Shown: positions 37,028 through 52,000, counted from the first letter of the stretch. The stretch is 58,831 nucleotides of DNA from Helochares maculicollis (GCA_033557835.1 JAWQRO010000096.1:1-58831), one strand, 5' to 3'. A program made the numbers and translations. Notes: generated by a model not told the origin, from the letters alone.

Positions 37028-40000
37028 CTGTAAACGCTGTAATGTGTAGAGGAAACGATGTATTGTTAGTTTTGTTACCACAAGGTTTAAGAAAATTTCA
37101 GGATATTATATTTTTCCTAACTCAATCTTAACTTAAAAATCTGAAAACAATATAAACAACCATAGCATAAGTGTAGTAGGTGTAGGTATGTGTAGTGTGC
37201 CTTGACAAGACGGTTTTGCTTCTTTTTGTTTTTATAATTATTTAAAAGACATTAATTTAAGGTAAAACTTACATCAGCTAGCTACAAAATACTAACTTTG
37301 AGTCGAAAATGAACACGATGTGCAATTTTATATAATGTTTGTTACCCACTTAGGTGACATCACCTAAAGGCTGACATTTATGTTCAAAACTGAAATCTTA
37401 TGAAGACTTATTTGAAGAGTATATTTATTGGTTGATAGATGGCATCAAAATGCCTGGCATCATAGGTTTAATTTTTGTTATCAGAATGTTTTGTTTCGAT
37501 CTATTGCTATTCGAACATTTGCCAATTTGAACTGTTAAGCACAGATGTACTGCAAAACTCTCATTTTCCATTTTTATCTAATCAAAACACCAACTACAAT
37601 CTGAAGAAACAGCTTTTAGAGCAATTAATTTACATACACCATTAAATTCTGATCTAGATTCATCTACTTCTGATCTAGAAAAATTGTCTTAACATAAACG
37701 AATTGATAGACATTGAAACAAACGGAAACCAAAATATACTAGAATGCAAAAATGTTAAGTGCTAATGCCCTACTGACTACCACAAACTGATTTATTATAA
37801 GAAACCTTTGTGTTTTATCAGGCTTTGACCCAGATTTAAACACTTTAAAATACATTATTTTAGGGCTTCATATTTCCCTAAAGTGCATATTACTATACAA
37901 TGTTATATACTTTTTGTCAACTACTTGATATTGATTGTTTAGAATACTGTAAATAAAGCAGGAGTTTTAACAAACATTATATGGCTCTTCCCCTCAACTC
38001 TTTATGATTTGTTAAGATGTTTATAAACATTTGTTTGATTACTGCTTTGTTTTAATAATATATCAGTCCAAAAATAAAAATTTAATAGACCAAGAACAAA
38101 AGTAGCTTATTTTTGTAAAAATACTATTAAAAAACTTATAGAAGTTTTTAATTTAGGTCTGTTTTGAACTTAAACATTGAGAAACAAGAAATTATCTAAC
38201 TCATGCTGTGAATATATACAGAATAGACTATGGATGACTCACGGTCTAGTATATCATACCAATGTAAATTTCCTACAATACATAGTGCAATTGGATGATA
38301 TCTAAAGATTTTGCTAAGCATTTCCTTACTCTGGTATCTAGTACTTTTTCCTATTTATTAAATTACAACAATATAGTGCTATTTAACTATTTTTCCTATA
38401 CATGCCCTACAAATCGTCACATATTTAATGCTTAAGAATCTTTTTTTAGCCGTCTACTAACATTCGCTTAAGTTTTGTAGCCAAGACATTTGTTTTCTTT
38501 GTACTTCTTTTTTACATTTTGAATTAAACTATTAGCTGCGGAAGCAGGTATTTTGGGGTATGACATATACAAGATATGTGCCATTCTCATCTTTATGTGT
38601 AGGAAAAGTTCTGTATTCTGTACCATAAACATCATGATATGCATATCACGAACGCTTCTAGCTTGTTAATAAGCATGGTGTTCTGAGTCTATTGTAAAGG
38701 AACTTATATTACAGTAAGCCACAGCACCTAGCATTCTAAGATTTAAGTTGAAGTTTCTTGTTAAATACATTTTTAAATTTAAAGAAATAAGTAAAGTCCT
38801 ATACAATTCCCTAACATTTATTTAGTATCTTTCCAGGCCTTATCCAATTAGCTTCTCATGTATTTGTCTCATGATAAATGTTTTGAGGGTACACCATCTA
38901 TTAGAAGTTAAACATGAACTTTGCCTTATTCTTATTGACTTTAAGTTTTTACTAATATTGTCTAATATGTTGATTAGTTGTTGTTAGTCATGGCTGTTAT
39001 CTGTTATGAAGTCCATGTTGTCGCATGATCTGATATTATTAACGTACCTTCTATATACCTTAATTCCAAAATGTACGTTTTGAATGCTTCATGAAGGAAA
39101 GCTTCTGAATACACGTGTTAAATATGATTGGCGTCAGGATATCTATGTACCTCCAATATATATGTCTACACCTTCAGTTTCAAAATACTCAATTGGTAGC
39201 CTGATGCCAGTATAAGTTGCTTATACAAGCTATATCTTTAGCAGTAGAATTTAATATATCTATTAGCTTTGAGTGTTTCAATCTATTGAATGCATTCTTT
39301 TAGTCTACAAAGCTGATAAAAACATTATACTATTTATCTCGCCTATTCTGCATCAGTTTCATGTCCCCAAGTTTGCTTCACATGTTATTTTGTATGATCC
39401 TCAGGAACATTGTTAGCATATGATTCATGAGAGTTATTAAGCAGTCTTCATTACAACATATAGCATTTTTTCTGTGGTATTGGCATAAATCAGAAAGATT
39501 CAGTTTGAATTTGAAAAGTCTTGATTTCATTATATATGTTCTTGAACAGAATTGCTGGCAGAGATATGCCAACATCATCATTAAGTCTAATAATTTCATG
39601 TAGTATTTCATCAGAACTTACTGCCTCCTATTTTTCAACCTATTTATCATTTAGTATGTTTTCATTCTTTTTATTGAAGGTCATCATTATTAATTTGGAT
39701 CCAGTATTTCTTCATCTTAAAAAAATCTTTTGTATATATTGCTTTCATACTGTCTATTTTTGTTCTATTTCTAGAATTATTTTGTTTGGTTTAAATGAGT
39801 AGAGTACTTTATTTTTATATTCTTACTATTGGTCATCACTTTGAACTTTTAGATTCTCTATGTATATCATATATAAGCTCTAGTCCTATTATCTATTAAC
39901 ATACTTTCTCCAGCCACACCCATTTTGCTGATTTTGTTTTGAAACGTCTATTTTGTATTTTTTCTATTTTTAGCTATATTACTCATTTTAGTCTTCATAT

Positions 40001-43000
40001 TGTTCCAAATATTATTTATATCAGGTCCTAGAATTGATATTTATAGTCCATTATTTCAGACTGCATTTCTGATTCTTTTTCTTTGATTTTTACATTATCC
40101 AATTGTTACATAGCTATACTATATGTATGTTCCATTCATTGTGGATTGGCTTTCATACCTACGTTTAATTTGCATAAGACTTTTAAGACAACACAATCTA
40201 ATAATATTTCTTTATATGCACAAAAATGTAATCGATGTCTTAATTTTTGCTAACAAATATAATAACCTTGTGCTTGTATACAATATTTTTTAAACTTTCC
40301 TATGTCAATCTTCATGTAAAGAACCTTGTAAATGACAGCCGAAACCAGGTATTTGATGATTGTAACATTTTTTTTGCAAACCTGAACCAGTCTGAATCTG
40401 CTTTTTTGTTTCTTTCACAGATACTGAATAAAATACATCTTCCAATCTTTGGTACTAAAAACACATAGTATTCATTTTAGCAGTTTTTGGTATTGCCATA
40501 AAATTAATCTATTTATCATCGCTTCTGTCAGTGACTAATCACTGATACGTTCCAAAATGTATCATTTATATTGAGTAGAATTCTGTATTACACTATACTT
40601 CCTGCGAATCAACATGGGTATTTTTTATGACATTATTTCTGACTGTACACTGGCTTCAAGCAGGTTTTGATTAGCATTACGCCAGGTGCGCAAGGTTAAA
40701 ATATCGTTTTGTTGTCAAGAGATGGTGCATAAAATCTATTGAAGTAAGCTTTGGACCCCAAATTGCCATTTTTTGATAAGACTGCCCACTACAAAATGTC
40801 ATGTTCGTTTAGTTGCTTAAGAGTTAGTAGCATACATCTTTTTCGTGTTAAACATGTCGAATTTTGAGCCAAGTAAAGAGCATTTACAGCATATAATGAT
40901 GTTCTTATTCAATCAAAAGAAAAAGGCATCGGAAAGTCATTAAATTGTTGTAGAGACTTACGGCAAACTTGCTCCAACTGTCAAGACTTGTGACCGTTGG
41001 TTTCAACATTTCAAAAGTGGCGATTTCAACGTTATTGACAAAAAACGTTAAAATCAACCAAAAAAGTTTAAAGTTGAGGAACTACAAGCATTATTGGACG
41101 AAGACGATACCCAAACATAACAAATGATGGCAGAGCACTTGAATGTCACTCGGCAAGCCATTTCCGATCCCATGACATTAAGGGGAAGATTCAAAAGGTA
41201 AGAAAATGGGTTCTACACAAACGGAACGAAAAACTGTGTGCGAAATGCAGCATTTACGCAACAAAAGAAAGGGTTTTTTGCATCAGGTTGGAACTGGCAA
41301 TGAAAAATTGATATATTTTGATAATTCCAGACGTAAGACATTATGGGTAATGCCAGGACAACCATCAACATCGAGTACAAAATCGGATCGTTTTGGGAGG
41401 AAGACAATGCTATGTGTGTGGTGGTATCAGGAGTAGTGTACTATGAGCTTCTCAAACCTGGTGAAACAGTTAATATCATCTGCTACCGACAACAAATGAT
41501 CAATTTAAACCATGCATTGATCGAAAAACGACCAGAATGGGCTCGAAGACACGGCAAAGTTATTCTTTGCTTGGTGGGGAACTTCTGCCCCACTCGCCGT
41601 ATTTACCATACCTAACTCCTTCTGATTATTACCTCTTCTCATTGATGGGGCACACACTAGCTGAGCAACACTTCAAGACTTTCGAGGATGTACAAAAATG
41701 GCTCGATGAATGGATATCAATGAAAGTTGAAGCTTTCTTTTGGAATGGTATCTATAAATTGCCTGAGAGATGGATAAAATGTGTAAAAAGCGAGAGCTAA
41801 TACTTTAAATAAAAAATGTAAGAATTCTGACACTACTGATACTAATTGGAATATGTATTCAATGTTTGATACAATGTATTTCTAATGTCACAATATCCAT
41901 AAACATTTCTTTAAGATACTATAGTAAATTGAAAATCATCTTTAGTTTGTAACTAACACTGTCATACATGCTGTAGTATAGTACTGACCATGTAACACAC
42001 ATCGAAGAGACATATTTTAAGTTTCATTGAATAAAACCAACAGCTTAGTCTACAGTTGGAGCAGAAATTTACAGATCTCTTTTAGTAATTCTACCTTTGG
42101 TTAGCAATATGTGATGAAAACTAGACTCTATTTGGGAGAATTGACTTTTCTCTTGTGCAAATACAAGTGATATGGTGAGACAATAACTTACTAATCGAGT
42201 ATAAAAACTAATTTAGTAAGCAAAATTATTTGACGTGCATAGAAATTAAATATAAACCTGTAAAAAACATTACATTAGTGAGCTATTTGTTTCAAACTAA
42301 AATCGTACAAAAATTTCATATAATGTATGATTGCACAAGTGCTATGCGAAATAATTAAAACAAAGCAACGATTAAAGACCACAGAACATAAATTGGCAGT
42401 TAAACTAAAAAATCTTAAGTTGATGTTTGTACATTAACAAAGTGAAACAAATAAGGAGCATTATGAGTTAAGTATTCCCCTATAAAATTGAGCAGGTTAC
42501 TTGCTAAATTTTAATCTTTTTACTACATCCCATTCCATTTAGAATCACTATACTTAGACCACATCTGGATTACTCTTCAAGAAATGTTAAATGCCAATTT
42601 ATATTTCTTAGGATTACATATAGGCCAAGCTGCAGAAGCAAACATAAAATAGGTGGTACATTAGAATAAAACCAACTCTATTTTAAAGTATATTTTATAT
42701 ATATAGATGTATTATATTATAATCAGTCATATACACATACAATATAGAGAGTAAATGAAATTCAACAAGAATTCACATATAAATACATAATATGTGCTTC
42801 AGAGGACTCGTAAATCTTTTATTAGATATTAACCTCAGGTAACCGATCATAATAGAGATATGCCAATATAATCCTATAAAAAAATAATAATTACAATTTC
42901 CTCATTAGTAAAATAGTTCTACGGCTGGAAAGACGGATCTTTATATACTTGGAACTTGCAGAAAATATGTTTCTAAGCGAAAATTGAACACAAAAGATAG

Positions 43001-46000
43001 TATTAGAAAAATATAGATTCTAAATTTTTGCTAATACTTCAGTAATTCAGAATTTTTCACAATACAATTCACCTTATATCTATTTAAAATTTCCTTAGAT
43101 TCAATATTTCCATAAAGGTTCAATATTCGTACCAATTCTACACTTCATAATTTCGTAACTTGAAATTACGCAGGAATTTTATACTTCCAGAAAATAATGC
43201 TCAAATGAAGTTTTCTGCAATTAAATGTCTATATATTGCAATTTTAATTATCACTACTAATTTATTATCGACGCTGATATGCCCAAATACAATATGAATT
43301 AATGATATAAAACGAGCAAATATTTCGGAAATGTAAGCCGAACACCACTCATGGTATTGCTAGTCACATTGACAACACTAAATTTTTATAACCATTATTT
43401 TACTAAAATTGTATATCTTAAATCGTTCAAACACGAAATGTTGCTAGATTTTTGAAACTATAGTCCTTGAAAGCACATAATGGTACTTAAGCTTGAGTTA
43501 GACACATCTTGCAAATTTGAACTGTTATATAAGCATAGCTAATATCAACAACCAGTCTTGGTTCAACAACCTTCAAATGCAAGACTGCAAATTTTGACTG
43601 ATAAATATTATAAAAAATATTCAATTTTCTAAATTTTACCTTCCATGGGAATATCTAAGTGACATCTAAATCCTAATGAAACTTAATTTCACTGTTCTCT
43701 TTAATTGAAAAATTATCCTCTAAAAACATCTAAGTTTTGTTAATTATACATTTTTAAAATCCCTCTTCACTTTATTTTTCCAAATCTATTGCTATTATCT
43801 ATCAATCACTTTTTTAATCACTCCTTTATTTTTAATGAGCACATTTGACGATGATAGTGAAATGAGTAAGTAATATAGGATGTAGATGCAGTATGTTAAT
43901 TTTTTCATGAAATACTGGATAAAATACAATTCACAATGCTATTTGATGAAATATGAGCATTTTTATTCTTTGATTAATTGAAATATGACAAAATAAAAAA
44001 ATAACCAATTTACAATGTTTTACTTTAAAAATTGCTAAGAAAAATAAAATTATCATAAACATTTACCTAGCTAACATAATTAAACATTAGTAATATCTTA
44101 TAATATTTATATACAAATTGAGAAAATGTTCCATTACATGAAGCAAATGTTAAGACGGTTTATTTACAGCTCAGACAAACGCTTGCAATCGTTCAACCTC
44201 ATGAAGTCATAATAGAATATTTCAATGTAAAAATATCTAATATTGTGCCTTAGAGAGTTCTAAAGTCACATGAGATACAGAGCTTAGTAAAATTAATGAT
44301 AATAACAATAATTTGAGATATTCACATGCTATTGCCAGATCTGTAAACAAAGAGTCACAACAATAAAAATTGAAACCAAAAATATTTGAATAAGCGTCAT
44401 ACAAGTAATGAAGAACTTCTCATAAAACAATTATTAATCACTAATATTTGACTTTTTAACAAAATAAACAAATTGTGCTAAGCAAGTACGTAAGTCACTG
44501 CAGTTCATTTTATCTCTTAATCGTTTTTATGCACAACTATTTCATCAGCTGGACGTTTTTCATATTTAATTGAATTTCAAAACTTGTGTGGAAACCGATT
44601 TGAAAGTAACATTATAATCAGAATGTATTTAATTTAAATAAATAATAACATATACACTGACTATACAATATTATTTCTTTTTGTTTTTGATCTTAATCAT
44701 TTGTTCACAATTACGAAAACTATGTATAAAATAAATGGCTAAGCACAAGAAAAGTAATACTTAAAAAAGCCACACAAGTTTGATTGCACCTCGTTCTAAG
44801 TATTGTATAAAGTCATTTCGATATACGAAGTTGGCACAAACCCTTCTTCGGATTGGCCGTTTATCCTTCTCACTCTAGTCCATCCATCACCTTGGTCAAG
44901 TTCCACTAAATACATTTCTTCATGTTCCTCCATGGGTATACTTCCTTCGCTTGTTGCTGAAAAAATTATGGTTGCAAGGTGAAATATTGTTATGTATGAG
45001 CCTTAACATGTAGAAATATAACAAATGATACTTTCACTACCCTATTTAGAAAAAAGCACGATGGAGTTCTAGTCAATTAGAGCAATTGCAGTTTATTGGT
45101 TAGTTGCCTAGACCGGCATATAATTACTTGCTGTAATAATTAAATCATTAAATCAACTAAATTTGTACATTTAGTTGGCATTGGTTATTATAACATATAT
45201 TTCAAAAAACAACCATTATCAATCTGAAACACTAAGAATTTAAAAATTCATAATGCTAAGAGCTAATAATATAAAATCTCTTTCCCATCACGTTAATAGA
45301 AGTAAATAGTAAATATTACTTCAAAGAGCTAAAACTGTGTCTAGTAAGAATTAATTTATAAAAATGTGCTCTCTTGTCAATATGTTCCTATTATGTTCTA
45401 CTGAGCTTAAAATTCAGTCTAAAATTGAACTGTAAATTAAAAATATGACTCTACTCTAGTCTTAATCTGCACCCTGAATTTCAATAAATATATTGGTAAG
45501 AAATAGTGTAATAAAAGTGTTGTTTTGTAATAAATACATTTACAGTGCTCTCTTATACCGCATCCTAAAATTTGAAAAACAAAGCAACTAATATTGTTTT
45601 AAAATATTCTTAAAAATGCATTAACTCTCACTTGATTATCTGTTTTTTAAGGGCACATTTAGACTTAATGGAAAGTTTGGCTTTGCTTATGTAATGTAAT
45701 TTTAATTAGTATAATTAGATTTAGCCTTGGATGCTTTTACGATAGAATTAGGTGTCACTTTTTATTAAAAAATTTATTGATGGTTCTTTTGGAAGATTAA
45801 AGATTGGAAAACTTTTGGATCTTACTATAACGGTGATGAAATAAGAATAAAGGGGTTAAATGTAACGTGTAGTAGAATTTCCTACCCCCATTTTTGAATC
45901 TTTTGCCAGGCGTTCTGTAAAGTGTGAAGCCAAGGGTTACCATCAAGAAAATAACTCTATTTTTATTGATCAATCAGGGACTTTTCATCTTCATTTCTGC

Positions 46001-49000
46001 ACTCATTTGACACAATTATTGGTATTTTAATATCTGTAATTATTTTCATGGAAAACTCATTTCTCATCAGATGTTACAATTTGTTCAAGAATTAGGCAAA
46101 AGTAAACTGTGGATCATCCAAAGCATTTTTGATTTTATTTTTCAATTCAAAGGGTATCAAAAGTTATTAAACACCTTCCATTTTGTTCAAGATGTTCTTC
46201 AAGTGTTATAAAATTACATCACATCTGCATGGTCATACCTTCAAATATTTGTTTCAGATCTGATTCAACCAAACAAATAAATTTTTTTTGTCTAATTCCA
46301 ATAGGTGACACATGTTGAGTTGTCTTCCCTACTGAATATAAATTATTGCTGACAATGACTCACAATCAGAGCTTGGTCCCAACATGTTTTTAGAGATACT
46401 TTATTTAGAAAAGATTTGCCAATAATTTGAGTTTAAATATCACTCTTTTGAATGACTTTCAGAAAATGGTAAATATTTTGCTTCAAAATTGTCCCCATAT
46501 AATCTAATCTGACATGAAAAAAACTACATTACATAAGCAAATCACTAACATAATTTGAAACATAGCTAATTCATTAAATTGAAAAATTAAAATGTTTGTC
46601 TTACCATCAAATGGATACAGTGCTTTGCATGTTCCAAGAACAGCATCACAAATGTTATCATAATATTCACCACCATCGCCAGCATGACCATCGTATTGAT
46701 CAGGGTCACTATCAGCACCAGGTAATGACGTGTGAGATGTCCCCAATCCACTTTCAGGACTATTGGAACAACTGTAAGACACAAAATGCTTCCAATTAAA
46801 ATAATAAATCTTAATTGTTTATTATTTCAATTTAAAATTACAGATGTTTCCATATTTATTTACAGTTTTTTTGTCTATGAAAATTATGACTTATAAATTT
46901 GATAAATATTAAAATGAAATCAACTACGAACGTCTGCAGATATAAGGTGTGAATGTTGTGCAAATAGTGTCATAGAGAAAAAATAATGTTGATTTACATT
47001 TTTGAAATTATCTCTTAAATTCGGACGATAGAACTACAGTAGAAGTTACTAAAAGTTTGTATGAACAGTGAAGGTCCAGTTGACATTAAATTTTGTAAAT
47101 GTTTAAAATCAAACTCATTTGGTTTTGCCCTTATACCAAAACATTAGTAGTGCAAAATGCTTAAATTATAGAGTAATTTTTATGTTGATTTTTACCCGCA
47201 ATGTGTGTGAGACTATCCTGGAACTGTATAAAGACCTATTATTGAAAACTTGATGACTAATCTAATATTTTTGTAAGGCAGCTTACGAAAAAACTATTGT
47301 GATACAACTACTACTATACTTTGTTAACTTGAAGTAGGCTTTCAACAGCACACTTAGAAAACACATATAGGAAATCCTGGCTAGTAAGAATGTGAAACAT
47401 AGCTTGTTAAAGCCAATACAAACTGACTATCTATTATCCTTCTGAAAATAATTACCAAAATGTAATGAAATCCCAGAGAAGAATTGACTGACATATATAA
47501 ATTTTAACAAGGGTCAATATTAGAAATGATCTATTTGATGATTTTGTGATAGTGGGCAAGATAGAGAAACAGGGAATATGATCGAAAGGTTTTGAGTAAA
47601 TGCTTTAAAATATAAAATGCAGATCAATAATAGGAAAATGGAATTCCTGGTTGTCTCAAAAAGACTAAAAACAATAAAAAAAAAATAGGCTAAACTGGCA
47701 AAGTTACTAAACAAGCAAGGGGTTTTCCTTTCGTGGGTTTAATAATAAACATACAGGGCAAGATGGAACCAGACATATATAATAGCCTAAATGTTGCGGA
47801 AGGCCTTTGGTGATCATACTATGGCACAAAAAACGTTTATAAGTGCTACAACAAGTTCAAAGCCGGCTGAGAACGCGTTGAAAATGAACCGCGCACTGGA
47901 CGACCATCAACGTCTACCGACGAGAGCCACGTCCAAAAAAATCAAAGATTTGGTGCTTGAAAATTGTTTATTGACAATAAGAGATCTTGCTGATAGTGTT
48001 GGAATATCATTTGGCTCAGCCTAAACCTTTGTGAAGGATTTCTTGTGTCTCAATCGCGTCGAGTCTCGATTGGTGCCAAATGCACCATGTCATATTGCAT
48101 TGATTCTTTGCGACTTTTTTGCCAAAAACTCGACTCATATCGTTCCACAACCACCGTATCCACCTGATTTGGCTCCGTGCGACTTCTGGCTATTCAGCAA
48201 ACTCAAAAGGCAAATGCGGGGATACCGTTTTGATACAATTGAGAAGATAAAAACCGAATCGAAGAAGGTCTTAAATGCTATACCGGAAAAAGACTATTCC
48301 GACTGTTTTGAGGACTGGAAAGAGCGTTGGCAAAAGTGCGTTTTATTGAATGGGGATTACTTTGAATGAGATGAAATTGATTTGAAAGAATAAATAAAGA
48401 ATTTACATTTTATAAACATATTCACCTCACTTTTTGATCACAGTAGTATATAATAGCCTAACCAGCACAACGGAACTGTACTATGCATTCATAAAAATTG
48501 ATCAGGATTGAGGTTAGCCTGAATACAAAAATTTAAATAAATAGGATAATATACTAGTTGGTGTGAAAAGATATCTGAAAATAAATTTTAAAAATGGTGA
48601 GACAGGAATGCATGAGCAATGTGGGCTGGAATCACCACTGGGAAGACTAGATACAAGGCAACGGATGACTTCATGATTATCGCCAAGATGGAAGTAAACA
48701 TGTAACTTATTCTAAAAGTCTAGTAGTCCCCATCGCTCATAACAGACACCACCGTGGTGCGCGATTGTAAGGCTTTTATTTATTGGCCATGATATAAGTG
48801 GTGGAGGTAGCAGTGTAAGTATTTGATGCCAGTTTGTGTTATGTAAGTTAAATGTACATAGTATCTAGTTTACGACAACAAACCTATAATCCTAACGATA
48901 AACAGCTCAACTAAAATTGAATCCCGATCCAGCGGTCGTTTTTACTAGACCTATTGTAAAATTTAAAAGTGATGCTGTATATTTTTTGGAAATTTGTTAG

Positions 49001-52000
49001 ATGCTTGTAAAGAAGAGAACACTTCTCCAAAATGGCGAATTGTTAAAAGATCCATTGCTGACTTGTCTATTTGTGGGATTCTCCAACAAACAATTATACA
49101 GTTTCAAGAAGACATGACATTTCAAAGGACATGCAAACTCAATTAAAAAGTGATTTCGAAATATTTTACTACTTCTCCCTACCATTTGCTGGGTATATAG
49201 ATATAACAGACACAGCACAGTCAGCAGTTATGGTGGGAATGGTATTTTAGAAACTTTGTTGAAAAAAAATGAACTGAAATTATTACTTCTGAAAGCACGT
49301 ACAACATGTGAGGATAACTATAACATATACAATGTCGATAAATATGCATTTACACAATGGTTGGTAATATTAATGGATTTATTGCTATATTTATTTGTGT
49401 ACTACTCTTTGAACACTTCATAAAATAGATACGAAAATAGTCAACTTTATTTGAACGGCCTCTTTTCAACAATAAATTCTGAAAAACCTGATTTTAATCT
49501 TTATAGTGAAGTACATTGGCTCAATAAAGACAAAATTCTGGATAGATCTGTCAACGCCCTTAAAGAAATTAAAAAAATTTTTTTCTCATATCCAAAGATA
49601 AAATTTTGTTAAATAACATACTCTTGCGAAGGGACTATTTGGGTCTCACTACAGATGTAATGGAATGATTAAATAAATTATACTAGCAGCTGCAGGATAA
49701 AGACAAACTATTGCTTCAGCTATAGAGTCTATCATTCAAGGTCAAACTGGTTTTGTGTATATCACATTTGCAGAAGTCACTTGCACATTTTCCAAATATA
49801 AAAAAAATATAGGCGATGTTAAAATTGATTTGTCATTATTTGTTATCAACCTTCAATTACTTCCAAAACCGATTTCAACAGTTTTGCACCATTAAGATAA
49901 TGGTCCTCTTTTTATCAATCATTTTACTTGCTAAGTTATTAGCATTAGTTATTGGAGTCCAGGGGGAATATTACCCTTTAAGTCATCAGATGAGAACTAC
50001 TAGAATATAGTTCACAAAATTAAGTCTTTTTCAGCTCCCCGTATTTGTCTGAATAATTATTTTCAACAATGAATATTAATAATTAAAATACAGATCCGGA
50101 CTAACAAATGAGGATCTTAACAATTACTTACGAACAACTACACAAAAGTTGACTTGAGTTAATTTAGCCATATTTTTTAATTAAATTAGTTAATGAATGA
50201 TTAGTTCCACATTTATTTGTTTATTATCATTTTGTGTTTATATGCCTTTATTGGTTGATTTTGGTATATAATTTTATTGATTATTGTTATATACAGGTGT
50301 TTTTATCAATTAGAGAAGTATTTGAGAAAGACATTTTATTTTGATTTCTGGCTAAACGCTTATTTTGACAGTAAATAACCCATGCGTGAAGAAAGATAAT
50401 CGTTAACGATCACCGAGATATCTACGTTAATAAACATTGGCTATTTATTTTACATAAACATATTAGCTGCGATTTTCATATGTTATACATGTATTTTTTT
50501 ATTTAACATTGTTTTGCTGATTTTGTTTATTATTTACAACTGTTTGTCATATTATGTGCAAAAAGATTGTGGAGATTTTAAATTAAAGTTTTACAGATAA
50601 AATGAACCCATAGTTCTCTCCAAAAAGTGATTTCAAATTCTTGGGTTAAATAATAAATGTATAGGGCAAGATGAAGCCAAATATCAAGATGACTAACAAA
50701 ATGAAAATGTACTATCCATTGAATAAAATGTTTATTAGGTAGGAGGCGAGACAGAATACAAAAATTAAAATAAATAAAACATACCAGACTGTTCGTATGG
50801 TAGAGAAAGAGTGGCAAAACTTGTAATGGATAACAGATAAAGAGCTACGTGAGCAATATATTGCCGATATACTCAAAAGTTACTAATGTGTTTGGATATG
50901 TTGTGAAAATATGTGATGATGGAAATGTTAAGGGCATCTGGAAGATGAGGAACAACCAAAAACGAGAGCAAGGCAAGCTAACAAAAGTCTGAAATAGTGA
51001 AGTGAAACAAACTTTGGTCAGAAGACATGAACTATTGATATGCAGAAAAAATATCCAACAACCAAAGGACATTAGCCCTAAATATATCAGCCTCACACAG
51101 TATAGAAGGTTCGAAATTACGCAAAACAAAGTGGGTAGTGAAAACCTTATTGTAAAAATATTATTTTTGATGCAGCATTATAAGACCACACCAAGCTTGA
51201 TTAAGTTTATATGGAATTCTTAAATTGAGACTTTTTCATATTTTATAAAGTTCAATACAATTTGCAAATATTGATTATATTCAGTACAAGGCAGATATAT
51301 AGATAAGAGATTTTTTTTATATGACCCTTAACCATGTAACTTTGTACACAAGCCAATATAGTGAAGTTAATTTTGTAGTTAATTTTCTATTACCAACATG
51401 CAATTTGTTTAACAATAAATACTATCATTTTACAAATTATTTATCTTGTCATTTATGCGTCTGAATTGCATTTGTTCAATATTTTATATAGATTTAGCTC
51501 ATCTAGTGCAAGTCTAAACTTCCTCGTGTACAGTGCTCCTAATCAATAGTAGCTTTCAATCGAAAGCTATGATTATAGTTAATTTAAGATTGCCACAATT
51601 GACTTGAATTTCTTGCTTTAGATGTGGAAACTCTATCAAATTAGTGATATTTCACACAAGGGTACTGAAATCACACCTTGTTTGTAGTATTTATGTTATT
51701 AACTTACAAAACCAAAAAGTGGTACTTATAATTCTTATGTAAATCTTGAAAGCTTTGCTTCACTTGCATTCCAAATTACTATGCTGTTTAGCGAGTAGAA
51801 TAAATATCTATGAAACTTGGTAAAATCGTGATAAATCATGAATAAATGAATACATAACTATACTATCCTGCCTTAAAGTTAAAAATAGACATTACTTTTC
51901 TACCAAATATTATTAGATGCAAAAGTTGCCTCTTTTGATTGAATGATAAGAAATATTGATAAGGAGATGCTGCTGCTATGATAATTACATAACTTTTTAG

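Noticed and set aside
39521..39802. 93-codon plus-strand open frame
   Set aside because: It is antisense to the LINE relic, whose minus-strand translation shows reverse-transcriptase motifs.
46587..46799. Open frames on both strands over the cassette A first exon
   Set aside because: Only the minus-strand frame CSNSPESGLGTS...ALYPFDG fits the Cip4 phase and SH3 motifs; the others are overlaps.
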